From the NCBI RefSeq assembly GCF_020667845.1, contig NZ_JAFMPQ010000026.1:1-64000 (forward strand): 64,000 bases of DNA, given 5' to 3'. The notes under the pieces are model-generated. The model did not search any database, was not told where the DNA came from, and saw only the letters and a list, made by a program, of their open reading frames with translations. The DNA comes from Cognatishimia sp. F0-27. GTDB lineage: Bacteria > Pseudomonadota > Alphaproteobacteria > Rhodobacterales > Rhodobacteraceae. Both the position numbers and the translations under genes were made by a program. Shown here in pieces: positions 18,326 to 26,798 of this stretch (position 1 is the stretch's first letter; each line of letters starts with the position of its first letter).

Positions 18326-19732
18326 ATGGCGGATCAAGCGAAGTTCCTGACGGGCAACCTGTTCCGCCACGTCACGGTGATGTCGTTGACCGCCTCGGTC
18401 GGGCTGATGGCGATTTTCGCGGTCGATTTCGTCGACATGATCTTCATCGCCATGCTCGGCAAGGCAGAGCTTGCCGCCGCCATTGGTTATGCGGGCGCGA
18501 TTCTGTTTTTCACGACCTCTTTCGGGATCGGCATGGCCATCGCGGCGGGTGCGCTTGTGGCGCGCTCACTCGGGGCCGGTGAAGAGGAAGCCGCACGCAC
18601 CAAGGCATCCAATGCGCTGGCTCTCGGTGTTGTGTTTGGTGCGGTTTTTGCGGCGGTCGTCTGGCTCAACCTGCGTGCGATCGTGGAATTGCTGGGGGCA
18701 GAGGGCGAAACGGCGGATCTTGCCGTGCTCTATCTTCAGATCATCGTGCCGACCTTGCCGGCGCTGATGGTCGGCATGATGGGCGGGGCCATCCTCCGGG
18801 CACACGGGGATGCAAGAGGGGCCATGATGGCAACGCTGTATGGCGGGGCCACAAACGCGGTGCTGGACCCGATTCTGATCTTCGGGCTCGATCTGGAACT
18901 CACCGGGGCGGCATTGGCGTCGGTGGCCGCGCGTCTCGTGATCGCCGCGACCGCGCTTGTGCCGATTTTTCGCAAGCATGGCGGGTTGGACAGGCCGTCC
19001 CTCGGCGCGATGCTTGGCGACTTGCGGATGGTGGCGGCGATTGCCGTTCCGGCGATCCTGACGCAATTGGCAACCCCGGTGGGACAGGCTTTTGTCACAC
19101 GGGCCATGGCCGAGTTTGGCGAAGCCGCTGTGGCGGGCATGGCCATTGTCGGACGCCTGACGCCCCTCGCCTTCGGGGTGATCTTTGCGCTGTCCGGCGC
19201 TGTCGGCCCAATCATCGGGCAGAACGCGGGAGCGGGAGACAGCGCACGGGTGCGGGGCGCGGTGCAGGCCGCGATCCTTTTCACGGCGCTGTTCGTGGGC
19301 GGCATGACCGCGTTGCTTTTTGGGTTGCGCGGCCCGATTGCCGCTTTGTTCGATGCCGAAGGGGTGACACGCGACCTGGTATTTTTGTTCTGCGGCCCGC
19401 TCGCGCTGGTCTTTTTCTTCAACGGGCTGCTTTTTGTCTGCAACGCGGCGTTCAACAATCTCGGCAAGCCGTTCTATTCCACGCTGGTCAACTGGGGCCG
19501 GCATACGCTTGGAACGGTCCCGCTTGTCATGCTGGGCGCATGGTGGCTCGGGGCGCCGGGGGTTCTGATCGGGCAGGCGGTTGGCGGTGTGCTTTTTGGT
19601 GCCGTGGCCTGGGGGCTTTTGCGCCGTGTGATCCCCAACACGACGTCACCGTCACCTGAGACAGCGAGCGACGAAGAGCCGTTTCAGCGGCGGCATGGCC
19701 GGATCCTCTCGCTCTTCATGCATCGACGCTGA
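18326..19732 (+). CDS. MATE-family efflux transporter
   Basis: 468 residues with twelve hydrophobic segments and the internal duplication of MATE transporters (VDMIFIAMLGKAELAAAIG near 35-55 and its counterpart GEAAVAGMAIVGRLTPLAFG near 270). They export cationic drugs or metabolites using Na+ or H+. GGGAGA lies seven bases before the ATG. The C-terminal 30 residues after the last helix are hydrophilic and of no recognised function. The protein family also includes lipid-flippase-like members; the specificity is unknown. Confidence 0.92.
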   Translation: MADQAKFLTGNLFRHVTVMSLTASVGLMAIFAVDFVDMIFIAMLGKAELAAAIGYAGAILFFTTSFGIGMAIAAGALVARSLGAGEEEAARTKASNALALGVVFGAVFAAVVWLNLRAIVELLGAEGETADLAVLYLQIIVPTLPALMVGMMGGAILRAHGDARGAMMATLYGGATNAVLDPILIFGLDLELTGAALASVAARLVIAATALVPIFRKHGGLDRPSLGAMLGDLRMVAAIAVPAILTQLATPVGQAFVTRAMAEFGEAAVAGMAIVGRLTPLAFGVIFALSGAVGPIIGQNAGAGDSARVRGAVQAAILFTALFVGGMTALLFGLRGPIAALFDAEGVTRDLVFLFCGPLALVFFFNGLLFVCNAAFNNLGKPFYSTLVNWGRHTLGTVPLVMLGAWWLGAPGVLIGQAVGGVLFGAVAWGLLRRVIPNTTSPSPETASDEEPFQRRHGRILSLFMHRR

Positions 19733-19764
19733 GGCACTGACGATCCAACCGGAGGGGCGCTTGC

Positions 19765-20331
19765 TCAATCCGTGATGATGCGCGCCTTCAACGCCGTCAG
19801 ATGCGCGTCCACAAAGGCCTGTTCCGGGGCGGTGAGGGTTTGGGCCCGCGGGTATTGCGGAGCGGCCCTGTCATCGAGGATGGGGGAATCCCAGCCTTGG
19901 GTGGTTTGAAAGAAACGTGCGGCGCCATCCGGTCCGAAGCGATGCAGATATCCCTGGATCACGACGTCGAGATAGCTCAGCAAGACCGGGTGATCGCGTG
20001 ATGGCGGCAAGCGCTTGTCCGGCTCTATGGCATAGACCGCAATGGTCCGGGCAGTATCGCAGCCGGTTTCAACCTGCGCTGCGACGGCATGGCGGGCATA
20101 GGCGCGCTCCCTTTCGTCGAGGCTGTGCCAATCGGGCCCTGAAACCGGCGCGATAAGCCCGTCAATCGAGGCGCCAGGTGAGGGAATCGCCGTGAGATAG
20201 GCAACCCGGCGCTCCCGCGTGGCGACCCAGGAGCGGGTCCATCCGTTGAGCCGAGCCGTGTGCACAGGGGCAAAACTATGGGTCATGGCATTGACCAATG
20301 AGCCATATCCGAAGAAATACGTGTCTTTCAT
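19765..20331 (-). CDS. Gamma-glutamylcyclotransferase-like protein
   Basis: 188 residues. The N-terminal FFGYGSLVN is the glycine-rich signature of the GGCT fold, and WVATRERRVAYLTAIPSPG is the start of the barrel. The catalytic Glu of the family may be the one in DGLIAPV...LDERERAYAR. The enzymes make pyroglutamate or hydrolyse gamma-glutamylamines and glutathione, but members of this longer type are largely uncharacterised. It is divergent from the Rrf2 regulator gene, with an FNR-like box between them. Confidence 0.78.
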   Translation of the reverse strand: MKDTYFFGYGSLVNAMTHSFAPVHTARLNGWTRSWVATRERRVAYLTAIPSPGASIDGLIAPVSGPDWHSLDERERAYARHAVAAQVETGCDTARTIAVYAIEPDKRLPPSRDHPVLLSYLDVVIQGYLHRFGPDGAARFFQTTQGWDSPILDDRAAPQYPRAQTLTAPEQAFVDAHLTALKARIITD

Positions 20332-20352
20332 ACCCGATTTTGTTGCCGTTGG

Positions 20353-20366
20353 TTGATGTAAGTCAA
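20353..20366. promoter_or_regulatory. FNR/FnrL-like box
   Basis: TTGATGTAAGTCAA matches the FNR-type dyad TTGAT-N4-ATCAA with one change (G for A), a variant accepted by Rhodobacter-type FnrL. It is 56 bases before the Rrf2 start and 22 bases before the start of the divergent GGCT-like gene. Either or both genes could respond to low oxygen. Confidence 0.5.
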
Positions 20367-20421
20367 ACTCCGCTTTCAGAAATCGCCTAAGCTATAAGTC
20401 AGCAAGCGAGGGAGAGTCCGC

Positions 20422-20913
20422 ATGCGCGTGACAAAAAGAACCAATATCGCGATGCGCGTTTTGATGTTTTGTGCGGCCAATCCCGGCCGCCTCGTGACAA
20501 AGCATGAAATCGCGCAGGTGTGCAACGCATCTGAAAACCACTTGGCCCAGATTATCAACCATCTGGCGCAACAAGGGTATCTTCACACCCAGCGCGGGCG
20601 AAATGGCGGGCTGGAGTTGGGCCGGCCCGCGACGGAGATCCGGATTGGCGATGTGTTCCGGCTTCTGGAGGCGCCGGTGCCTTTGGCGGAGTGCTTTGCC
20701 GATCGCGACAACACCTGCCCGCTGACGAAAGCCTGCCGGTTGCGTCTCGCTCTGACCGATGCGGCTAATGCGTTTTATGCGACGCTGGATCCCCTGACGC
20801 TCGATGCTCTGGTCTGTGACAATGTCGACCTGATGCGGATCCTGGCGCCAACGGAGACATGCGACAGCATCAAGGCGCAAGCAGCGCTTGCCGAGGTCGG
20901 CAACGCGGGCTAA
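20422..20913 (+). CDS. Rrf2-family Fe-S transcriptional regulator (NsrR/RirA-like)
   Basis: 163 residues. The winged helix-turn-helix (residues about 5-65, LVTKHEIAQVCNASENHLAQII and HTQRGRNGGLELGRP) and a cysteine triad at C91, C99 and C105 are visible (AECFADRDNTCPLTKACRL). The 8/6 spacing is that known for RirA-type iron regulators of rhizobia, while NsrR of enterics has 5/6, so it could sense iron, Fe-S state or NO. It lies directly upstream of the glycine riboswitch and may share its transcript. An FNR-like box lies in its promoter region. Confidence 0.85.
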   Translation: MRVTKRTNIAMRVLMFCAANPGRLVTKHEIAQVCNASENHLAQIINHLAQQGYLHTQRGRNGGLELGRPATEIRIGDVFRLLEAPVPLAECFADRDNTCPLTKACRLRLALTDAANAFYATLDPLTLDALVCDNVDLMRILAPTETCDSIKAQAALAEVGNAG

Positions 20914-20925
20914 AACGCCGCCACG

Positions 20926-21079
20926 CGATGGGAGAACCGGGCTTGACCCGGTGCCGAAGGAGCAACCGCCCCGGAAACTCTCAGGCAAAGGGACCGTCGC
21001 GGGCAAGACACTCTGGAGAGAAGCGCGGAGCCGCGCTCGCCGAAGGGATAACGATCTCAGGCGAAAGGACAGAGGGGGC
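20926..21079 (+). promoter_or_regulatory. Tandem glycine riboswitch
   Basis: Two glycine aptamers in a row can be read. Aptamer 1 begins GGGAGAACCGGGC and contains GCCGAAGGAGCAA and CTCTCAGGCAAAGGGAC; a linker stem follows. Aptamer 2 contains GCCGAAGGGATAA and ATCTCAGGCGAAAGGACAG. These pairs of blocks are the known conserved core. It sits 90 bases before gcvT, exactly where tandem glycine riboswitches turn on glycine cleavage genes when glycine is high. Its 5' edge is only about 13 bases after the Rrf2 stop, so the promoter must lie within or before that gene. Confidence 0.95.
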
Positions 21080-21168
21080 ATGGAACGGCACGGGATGTCC
21101 TGTGCGTTGTGACATGCCTGCGTGTTCTCGAAAGAAGCGACACCGGGCCGCCGTGAAGGGAACATCGG

Positions 21169-22290
21169 TTGGCAGATGAGCTGAAATCCACGGTATTGCA
21201 CGGGCTGCATGGTGCCTTGGGCGCCAAGATGGTGCCGTTCGCCGGATATGACATGCCTGTGCAATACCCTATGGGCGTGATGAAGGAGCACCTGCATTGC
21301 CGCGCGCATGCGGGGCTTTTTGATGTCAGCCACATGGGCCAGGTTATCCTGCGCGGTGCGGGCGTGGCCGAGGCCCTCGAAACACTCGTGCCGGTGGACG
21401 TGATCGGGCTTGAGGAAGGGCGGCAGCGCTACGGCTTGCTGACCAACGCGACAGGCGGGATCGAGGACGATTTGATGATTGCAAATCGCGGCGATCACCT
21501 GTTCCTCGTGGTGAATGCCGCGCGCAAGGATGCCGATATCGCGCTGCTGCGCGCGGGGCTTGAGCCCAAGGGCATCACCGTCAAACAGCTTGAAAATCGC
21601 GCGTTGATCGCCCTGCAGGGGCCGGAGGCGGAGGCGGTTCTGGCGGAGCATCATCCGTCGGTGGCGGAGATGCGGTTCATGGATGTGGCCACCGTGCCCC
21701 TGGCGGGTGCGGAGTGCTGGGTTTCGCGCTCTGGTTACACCGGGATGGACGGGTTCGAGATTTCCGTACCCGCGCAGGCGGCCGAGACGCTGGCGCGCAG
21801 TTTGCTCGCCCATGATGCGGTGGCGCCGATCGGGCTTGGCGCCCGAGACAGCCTGCGGCTCGAAGCGGGGCTTTGCCTCTACGGGCAGGACATGGATGAC
21901 GGATTGAACCCGGTCGAAGCCTCGTTGTCCTGGGCCATTCAGAAAGTGCGCCGCAGGGGCGGTGCGCGGGCGGGTGGTTTTCCCGGCGCGGAGCCGATCC
22001 TCGAAGCGCTCGCGCATGGGGTGGATCGTCGTCGCGTTGGTCTGCGCCCGGAAGGGCGTGCGCCGATGCGGCAGGGCGTGCCATTGTTCGCACAGGCCGA
22101 GGGCGGCACCCAGATCGGCGTCGTCACGTCTGGCGGATTTGGCCCCAGTGTTGGCGCGCCGGTGGCCATGGGCCTGGTCGCGGATGACCTTGCGGAGCCG
22201 GGGACGCGTGTGTTCGGGGATGTGCGCGGAAAACGCCTGCCGGTCGACGTGGTCGCGCTGCCCTTTGTGGCACCGAGTTTCAAACGCTGA
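21169..22290 (+). CDS. gcvT: Glycine cleavage system T protein (aminomethyltransferase)
   Basis: 373 residues. It moves the methylene group from the aminomethyl-lipoyl-H protein to tetrahydrofolate, releasing ammonia. Family marks: AGYDMPVQYPMGVMKEHLHCR, FDVSHMGQVILRG, TGMDGFEISV, the folate-contact ARDSLRLEAGLCLYGQDMD, and a C-terminal barrel ending VALPFVAPSFKR. The start is a TTG at 21169 (GAAGGG eight bases upstream). No in-frame ATG exists before the conserved region, so the rare start codon looks real. It is the first gene of the gcvT-H-P operon behind the glycine riboswitch. Confidence 0.95.
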   Translation: MADELKSTVLHGLHGALGAKMVPFAGYDMPVQYPMGVMKEHLHCRAHAGLFDVSHMGQVILRGAGVAEALETLVPVDVIGLEEGRQRYGLLTNATGGIEDDLMIANRGDHLFLVVNAARKDADIALLRAGLEPKGITVKQLENRALIALQGPEAEAVLAEHHPSVAEMRFMDVATVPLAGAECWVSRSGYTGMDGFEISVPAQAAETLARSLLAHDAVAPIGLGARDSLRLEAGLCLYGQDMDDGLNPVEASLSWAIQKVRRRGGARAGGFPGAEPILEALAHGVDRRRVGLRPEGRAPMRQGVPLFAQAEGGTQIGVVTSGGFGPSVGAPVAMGLVADDLAEPGTRVFGDVRGKRLPVDVVALPFVAPSFKR

Positions 22291-22322
22291 TCTACAGCAC
22301 GTAACGACGAGGAGACAGGGAC

Positions 22323-22685
22323 ATGAAATTCACCGAAGAGCATGAATGGCTGATGGTCGATGGGGATGTTGTGGTGGTCGGGATCACGGCGCACGCCGCG
22401 GAACAGCTGGGCGATGTGGTCTTTGTCGAGTTGCCCGAGGTGGGCACGGAGGTTGTGGCAGATGACGAGGTCGTCGTGATCGAGTCGGTCAAGGCCGCTT
22501 CAGATATCCTTGCGCCGGTCGATGGCGAAATCGTTGAGGTCAACGAGGCGATTGTCGAGGAACCCGGAAAGGTCAATGAAGACCCCGAGGGCGCGGCGTG
22601 GTTCTTCAAGCTTCGCGTCGAGGATCTTTCCGCCCTGGACGACATGATGGACGAGGCGGCCTACAAGGCCTTCATCGCCGACTGA
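22323..22685 (+). CDS. gcvH: Glycine cleavage system H protein
   Basis: 120 residues, the usual size. It carries the lipoyl group that shuttles the methylamine intermediate from P to T and L proteins. The lipoylated lysine is K57 in [17 protein letters not shown] and the C-terminal WFFKLRVED...YKAFIAD are family-typical. GGAG lies upstream of the ATG. It is 32 bases behind gcvT. Confidence 0.97.
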   Translation: MKFTEEHEWLMVDGDVVVVGITAHAAEQLGDVVFVELPEVGTEVVADDEVVVIESVKAASDILAPVDGEIVEVNEAIVEEPGKVNEDPEGAAWFFKLRVEDLSALDDMMDEAAYKAFIAD

Positions 22686-22730
22686 CGACAGCGCGCGCGC
22701 CCGATGCCGTCGGTGCGGCGCATCGTGACG

Positions 22731-22806
22731 CAGGGGGGAGGGGGCCAGCCCCCCTCGTGGCAGAGCCACGAGTCCCCCGGAGTATTTTTGGACAAAAGAA
22801 ACAGGG
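22731..22806 (+). repeat. Intergenic palindromic repeat, copy 2 (gcvH-gcvP gap)
   Basis: An outer AGGGGG/CCCCCT hairpin is followed by a perfect eight-base stem CTCGTGGC (22754-22761), loop AGA, GCCACGAG (22765-22772), then CCCCCGGAGTATTT and TTGGACAAAAGAAACAGGG. It splits the gcv operon, lying 28 bases before the gcvP start. The stem could act on read-through or mRNA stability between gcvH and gcvP. The three copies share the 3' part better than the stem, which varies in sequence but keeps pairing. Confidence 0.75.
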
Positions 22807-22832
22807 TCCTTCTTGCCCAAGGGAAATCGATA

Positions 22833-25685
22833 ATGACGTACAAGCCGACAGACTACCTGCCTTACGATTTCGCAAACCGGCGTCACATTGGCCCGTCGCC
22901 GCAGGAAATGCAGGAGATGTTCCAGGCTCTTGGTGTCGATGGGCTGGACGCGCTCATGGACGAGACCGTTCCGGAAGAGATCCGTCAAAGCGAGCCGCTC
23001 GATTTCGGCAAGCCGCTCAGTGAGCGGGAATTGATGCAGCGCATGCGCGCGGTGGCCGGGCAGAACCGCGTGCTCACGTCGCTGATCGGGCAGGGCTATC
23101 ACGGAACGGTTACGCCGCCTGCGATCCAGCGCAACATCTTTGAGAACCCGGCCTGGTACACGGCCTATACCCCGTATCAACCCGAGATCAGCCAAGGCCG
23201 GCTCGAGGCGTTGCTGAACTATCAGACAATGATTTGCGACCTGACCGGCCTGGAGATCGCCAACGCCTCGCTTCTGGACGAAGCAACGGCCTGTGCAGAG
23301 GCGATGACGATGGCCAGCCGGGTCGCCAAGTCCAAGGCCAAGGCGTTTTTTGTCGATGAGAACTGTCATCCGCAGAATATTGCGGTGGTCAAGACCCGCG
23401 CCGAGCCGCTTGGGATCGAGGTTGTTGTTGGCGCGCCGGACACGCTGGATGCGGGTGCGGTGTTCGGCGCGTTGTTCCAGTATCCCGGGACCCATGGACA
23501 TCTGCGGGATTTCAGCGCGGAGATGGCGGCGCTGCACGCGGCGAAGGCGGTGGGGATCGTGGCGGCCGACCCGATGGCCTTGTGCCTTCTCAAAGAGCCG
23601 GCAGCGATGGGGGCCGACATTGCCGTCGGATCGACCCAGCGTTTTGGCGTGCCATTGGGCTATGGGGGTCCGCATGCGGCCTATATGGCATGCCGCGATG
23701 CCTACAAGCGGGCGATGCCGGGACGGATCGTCGGGATCTCCATCGACAGCCACGGCAACCGTGCTTACCGGCTCAGCCTGCAGACGCGCGAGCAGCATAT
23801 CAGGCGCGAAAAGGCGACGTCCAACGTCTGCACCGCGCAGGCCTTGCTGGCCGTCATGGCGGGGTTTTACGCGGTGTTTCATGGACCCAAGGGGTTGCGG
23901 GCGATCGCGCAGCGCATCCACCGCAAGACCGTGCGTATGGCAAAGGGGCTTCAGGAGGCCGGGTTCCGGGTCGAACCGGAGCACTTCTTTGACACGGTGA
24001 CGGTCGATGTGGGCCTGTTGCAGCGCGGGGTGCTTCAGGCGGCTGTGCAACAGGGTCTGAACCTGCGCCGGGTCGGCAAGACCAAGGTGGGCATCACGCT
24101 CGACGAGCGCACGACACCGGAGATCATCGAAGCGGTCTGGCGGGCTTTCGGGCTGGTGCGCGAAGACGTGGATTTTGCGCCGGAATACTGCCTGCCGGAC
24201 GCTCTTCTGCGCCAGACCGAGTATCTCCAGCACGATGTTTTCCATATGAACCGCGCCGAGACCGAGATGATGCGTTACATGCGCCGGCTTGCGGATCGTG
24301 ACCTTGCTCTGGACCGGGCCATGATCCCGCTGGGTTCGTGCACCATGAAGCTCAATTCTGCCGCCGAGATGATGCCGGTGAGCTGGCCCGAATTTGCCGA
24401 CATGCACCCCTATGCGCCGAAGGATCAGGCGCGGGGCTATTCGGCGTTGATCGACGACCTGAGTGCAAAACTCTGTGCCGTGACCGGCTATGACGCGATC
24501 TCGATGCAGCCCAATTCCGGCGCGCAGGGGGAATATGCGGGGCTTCTGACCATTCGCGCCTGGCAGAAGGCGCGTGGACAGGGCGATCGAGATGTCTGCC
24601 TGATCCCCACCAACGCGCATGGCACAAACCCGGCTTCGGCACAAATGGTGGGATGGACGGTGGTCGCGGTCAATTGCGACGAGCAGGGATCCATCGACCT
24701 CGCGGATTTCGAGGCGAAAGCCGCAAAACATAGCGACAGGCTTGCCGCCTGCATGATCACCTACCCCTCGACCCATGGCGTGTTCGAACAGACCGTGCAG
24801 GCTGTCTGCGAGATCACTCATCGCCATGGCGGTCAGGTCTATATCGACGGGGCCAATCTCAACGCGATGGTGGGTCTCAGCAGGCCGGGCGATCTGGGTG
24901 GGGATGTGAGCCATCTCAACCTGCACAAGACGTTCTGCATTCCGCATGGCGGGGGCGGCCCGGGCATGGGGCCGATTGGCGTGAAGGCGCATCTGGTGCC
25001 GCATCTGCCCGGTGATCCGCTGGCTGCGGGTGATGGTCCCGGCCCCGTGAGCGCGGCGGCCTTTGGCTCGCCATCGCTTTTGCCGATTTCCTGGGCCTAT
25101 TGCCTGATGATGGGCGGGGAGGGGCTCACGCAGGCGACACGGGTCGCGATCCTGAATGCCAACTACATCGCGTCGCGGCTCGAGGGTGCCTATGACGTGC
25201 TCTATCGTGGCGCCGAGGGACGGGTTGCGCATGAGTGCATCCTTGACACGCGGGTGTTCGAGAAGAGCGCGGGGGTCACGGTCGAGGATATTGCCAAGCG
25301 CCTGATCGATTGCGGGTTTCATGCGCCGACCATGAGTTGGCCGGTGGCCGGGACGCTGATGATCGAGCCGACCGAAAGCGAGACGAAGGCGGAGCTCGAC
25401 CGGTTCTGTGACGCCATGCTGGCAATCCGCGAGGAGATCCGGGATATCGAGGAAGGCCGCGTGGACCGGGCACAAAGCCCGCTCAAATTTGCGCCGCACA
25501 CGATGGAAGACCTGGTGAAGGACTGGGACAGGGCTTATTCGCGCGAGCAGGGCTGCTTCCCGCCCGGTGCGTTCCGCGTGGACAAATACTGGCCGCCCGT
25601 CAACCGCGTGGACAACGTCTTTGGCGACCGGAACCTTGTGTGCACCTGTCCGCCGATGAGCGATTACGCCGACGCGGCCGAGTGA
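22833..25685 (+). CDS. gcvP: Glycine dehydrogenase (decarboxylating), P protein
   Basis: 950 residues, full-length single-chain P protein. It decarboxylates glycine with PLP and passes the aminomethyl group to GcvH. The PLP lysine lies in [16 protein letters not shown] (about K699); the N-terminal domain has [10 protein letters not shown] and [17 protein letters not shown], and [12 protein letters not shown] is in the C-terminal half. The ATG at 22833 starts the conserved [20 protein letters not shown]; the frame upstream is in the repeat element. A very long open frame on the opposite strand is a GC-bias shadow. Confidence 0.97.
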   Translation: MTYKPTDYLPYDFANRRHIGPSPQEMQEMFQALGVDGLDALMDETVPEEIRQSEPLDFGKPLSERELMQRMRAVAGQNRVLTSLIGQGYHGTVTPPAIQRNIFENPAWYTAYTPYQPEISQGRLEALLNYQTMICDLTGLEIANASLLDEATACAEAMTMASRVAKSKAKAFFVDENCHPQNIAVVKTRAEPLGIEVVVGAPDTLDAGAVFGALFQYPGTHGHLRDFSAEMAALHAAKAVGIVAADPMALCLLKEPAAMGADIAVGSTQRFGVPLGYGGPHAAYMACRDAYKRAMPGRIVGISIDSHGNRAYRLSLQTREQHIRREKATSNVCTAQALLAVMAGFYAVFHGPKGLRAIAQRIHRKTVRMAKGLQEAGFRVEPEHFFDTVTVDVGLLQRGVLQAAVQQGLNLRRVGKTKVGITLDERTTPEIIEAVWRAFGLVREDVDFAPEYCLPDALLRQTEYLQHDVFHMNRAETEMMRYMRRLADRDLALDRAMIPLGSCTMKLNSAAEMMPVSWPEFADMHPYAPKDQARGYSALIDDLSAKLCAVTGYDAISMQPNSGAQGEYAGLLTIRAWQKARGQGDRDVCLIPTNAHGTNPASAQMVGWTVVAVNCDEQGSIDLADFEAKAAKHSDRLAACMITYPSTHGVFEQTVQAVCEITHRHGGQVYIDGANLNAMVGLSRPGDLGGDVSHLNLHKTFCIPHGGGGPGMGPIGVKAHLVPHLPGDPLAAGDGPGPVSAAAFGSPSLLPISWAYCLMMGGEGLTQATRVAILNANYIASRLEGAYDVLYRGAEGRVAHECILDTRVFEKSAGVTVEDIAKRLIDCGFHAPTMSWPVAGTLMIEPTESETKAELDRFCDAMLAIREEIRDIEEGRVDRAQSPLKFAPHTMEDLVKDWDRAYSREQGCFPPGAFRVDKYWPPVNRVDNVFGDRNLVCTCPPMSDYADAAE

Positions 25686-25701
25686 CGATCCAATGGTGGA
25701 A

Positions 25702-25757
25702 GCGAGGGGTTTTGCACCCCTCGCGCTCCCCGCAGGATATTTCTGGCCCAAAGAAAC
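25702..25757 (+). repeat. Intergenic palindromic repeat, copy 3 (after gcvP)
   Basis: A perfect nine-base stem GCGAGGGGT (25702-25710), loop TTTGC, ACCCCTCGC (25716-25724), is followed by GCTCCCCGCAGGATATTT and CTGGCCCAAAGAAACG. Its layout matches copies 1 and 2. It lies just after the gcvP stop, where it may serve as a transcript-end or mRNA-stability element; there is no T run, so it is not a classical intrinsic terminator. Confidence 0.72.
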
Positions 25758-25816
25758 GCGCGGCAGCCGTGTTCCTGGTGTCGGGCCGCGACAAGAAGCG
25801 GACGCCGTCTTGAGGG

Positions 25817-26716
25817 TCAGTCCGGATCGGTGATCAGGAACGCGAAGGCGTCCCGAACGCGGTTCCAGGTTTCCTCGTCGCAGGCCGAGAGCAGGTATCC
25901 GTCGCGATGATGCGCACGGAAATCCCGGCCATCCAGCATGGCAACATGCCCGCCGGCCTGTTGCGTGGTGATGACACCGGGCGCGTGATCCCACGGGGTC
26001 AACCGGGCAGACAGCACGAAGTCGATATGGCCCTGCGCCAGCAGTCGGAATTCATGGCAGGTGCAGCGCAGCGAGGTCACCCGCTCGAAGGCAGGCATGA
26101 GCGATGCAGCGGCGGGGCGATGCTCGGCGGGCAACATGGCAAGTGGCACCTGCCCGGTCAGCGTGTCGAGCGATGCGCCGCCCTGTCGCGTGGAGACCCG
26201 GTGACGAACGCGGCGCGGAGACAGGAATTCGCTCGGCGTGTTCGTATCGGCAAGAATGGCGTCTCCCATAATCGGATCGTAGAGCAGGCCGAACACGGGG
26301 ATACCGAAACGCAGAACGGAGATCATCGTGCCGAAGGTTGCCAGCCCGCGGGCAAAATTCCATGTTCCGTCAATCGGATCGATGGTGAAGGCAAGCTCGG
26401 CATCCGCGATCTTGTCGAGCACGGCATCGGTGATGGTCTCTTCCCCGACGATCAGCGCATTGGGGAACATCGAGAGCAGGCCGCGGGTCAGCATCGCCTC
26501 GGCGGCGCGGTCGGCATGGGTCACGATATCCTGTGGCCCTGATTTCGTACCGATCTGGCTGGGATCGAGATTGCGGAAATGCGGCATGATCTCGGCCTTG
26601 CCGACGCGCCGAACCAATGTCAGCAATTGGCTGCGCTGGGCTTGGCTGAAGGGTGCCGTGACGGCGACGGGAAGGGATGGGTCGCTATTGGCGGCTTCTG
26701 CGTTCGTATCGGTCAT
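25817..26716 (-). CDS. Inositol-monophosphatase family phosphatase (HisN-like possible)
   Basis: 299 residues. The Mg-dependent IMPase motifs are present: DIVTHADRAAE, GEE, DPIDGTWNFARG (metal-binding Asp residues) and WDHAPG near residue 240. Substrates of the family include inositol-1-phosphate, histidinol phosphate (HisN) and PAP; which one applies is undetermined. The first 25 residues are low in complexity and could be shortened. Convergent with gcvP, sharing only the repeat element between them, and upstream on the same strand of no obvious partner. Confidence 0.82.
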   Translation of the reverse strand: MTDTNAEAANSDPSLPVAVTAPFSQAQRSQLLTLVRRVGKAEIMPHFRNLDPSQIGTKSGPQDIVTHADRAAEAMLTRGLLSMFPNALIVGEETITDAVLDKIADAELAFTIDPIDGTWNFARGLATFGTMISVLRFGIPVFGLLYDPIMGDAILADTNTPSEFLSPRRVRHRVSTRQGGASLDTLTGQVPLAMLPAEHRPAAASLMPAFERVTSLRCTCHEFRLLAQGHIDFVLSARLTPWDHAPGVITTQQAGGHVAMLDGRDFRAHHRDGYLLSACDEETWNRVRDAFAFLITDPD

Positions 26717-26798
26717 CTCTCAGCCTCTTCGGCACGGGGTTGCGTGGCCTGTCAGGTGCCATTGCTCCGCCGGGGATACAAGGGGCGCAGGCTGCGGC

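Noticed and set aside
25702-25757. Intrinsic terminator after gcvP
   Set aside because: There is a strong stem but no T run; the sequence belongs to the repeated intergenic element.
22500-25994. Very long open frame (over 1,100 codons) on the minus strand opposite gcvP
   Set aside because: It lies exactly over gcvP, with the GC-third-position pattern explaining its length; its translation is Arg/His-rich and shows no family motif.
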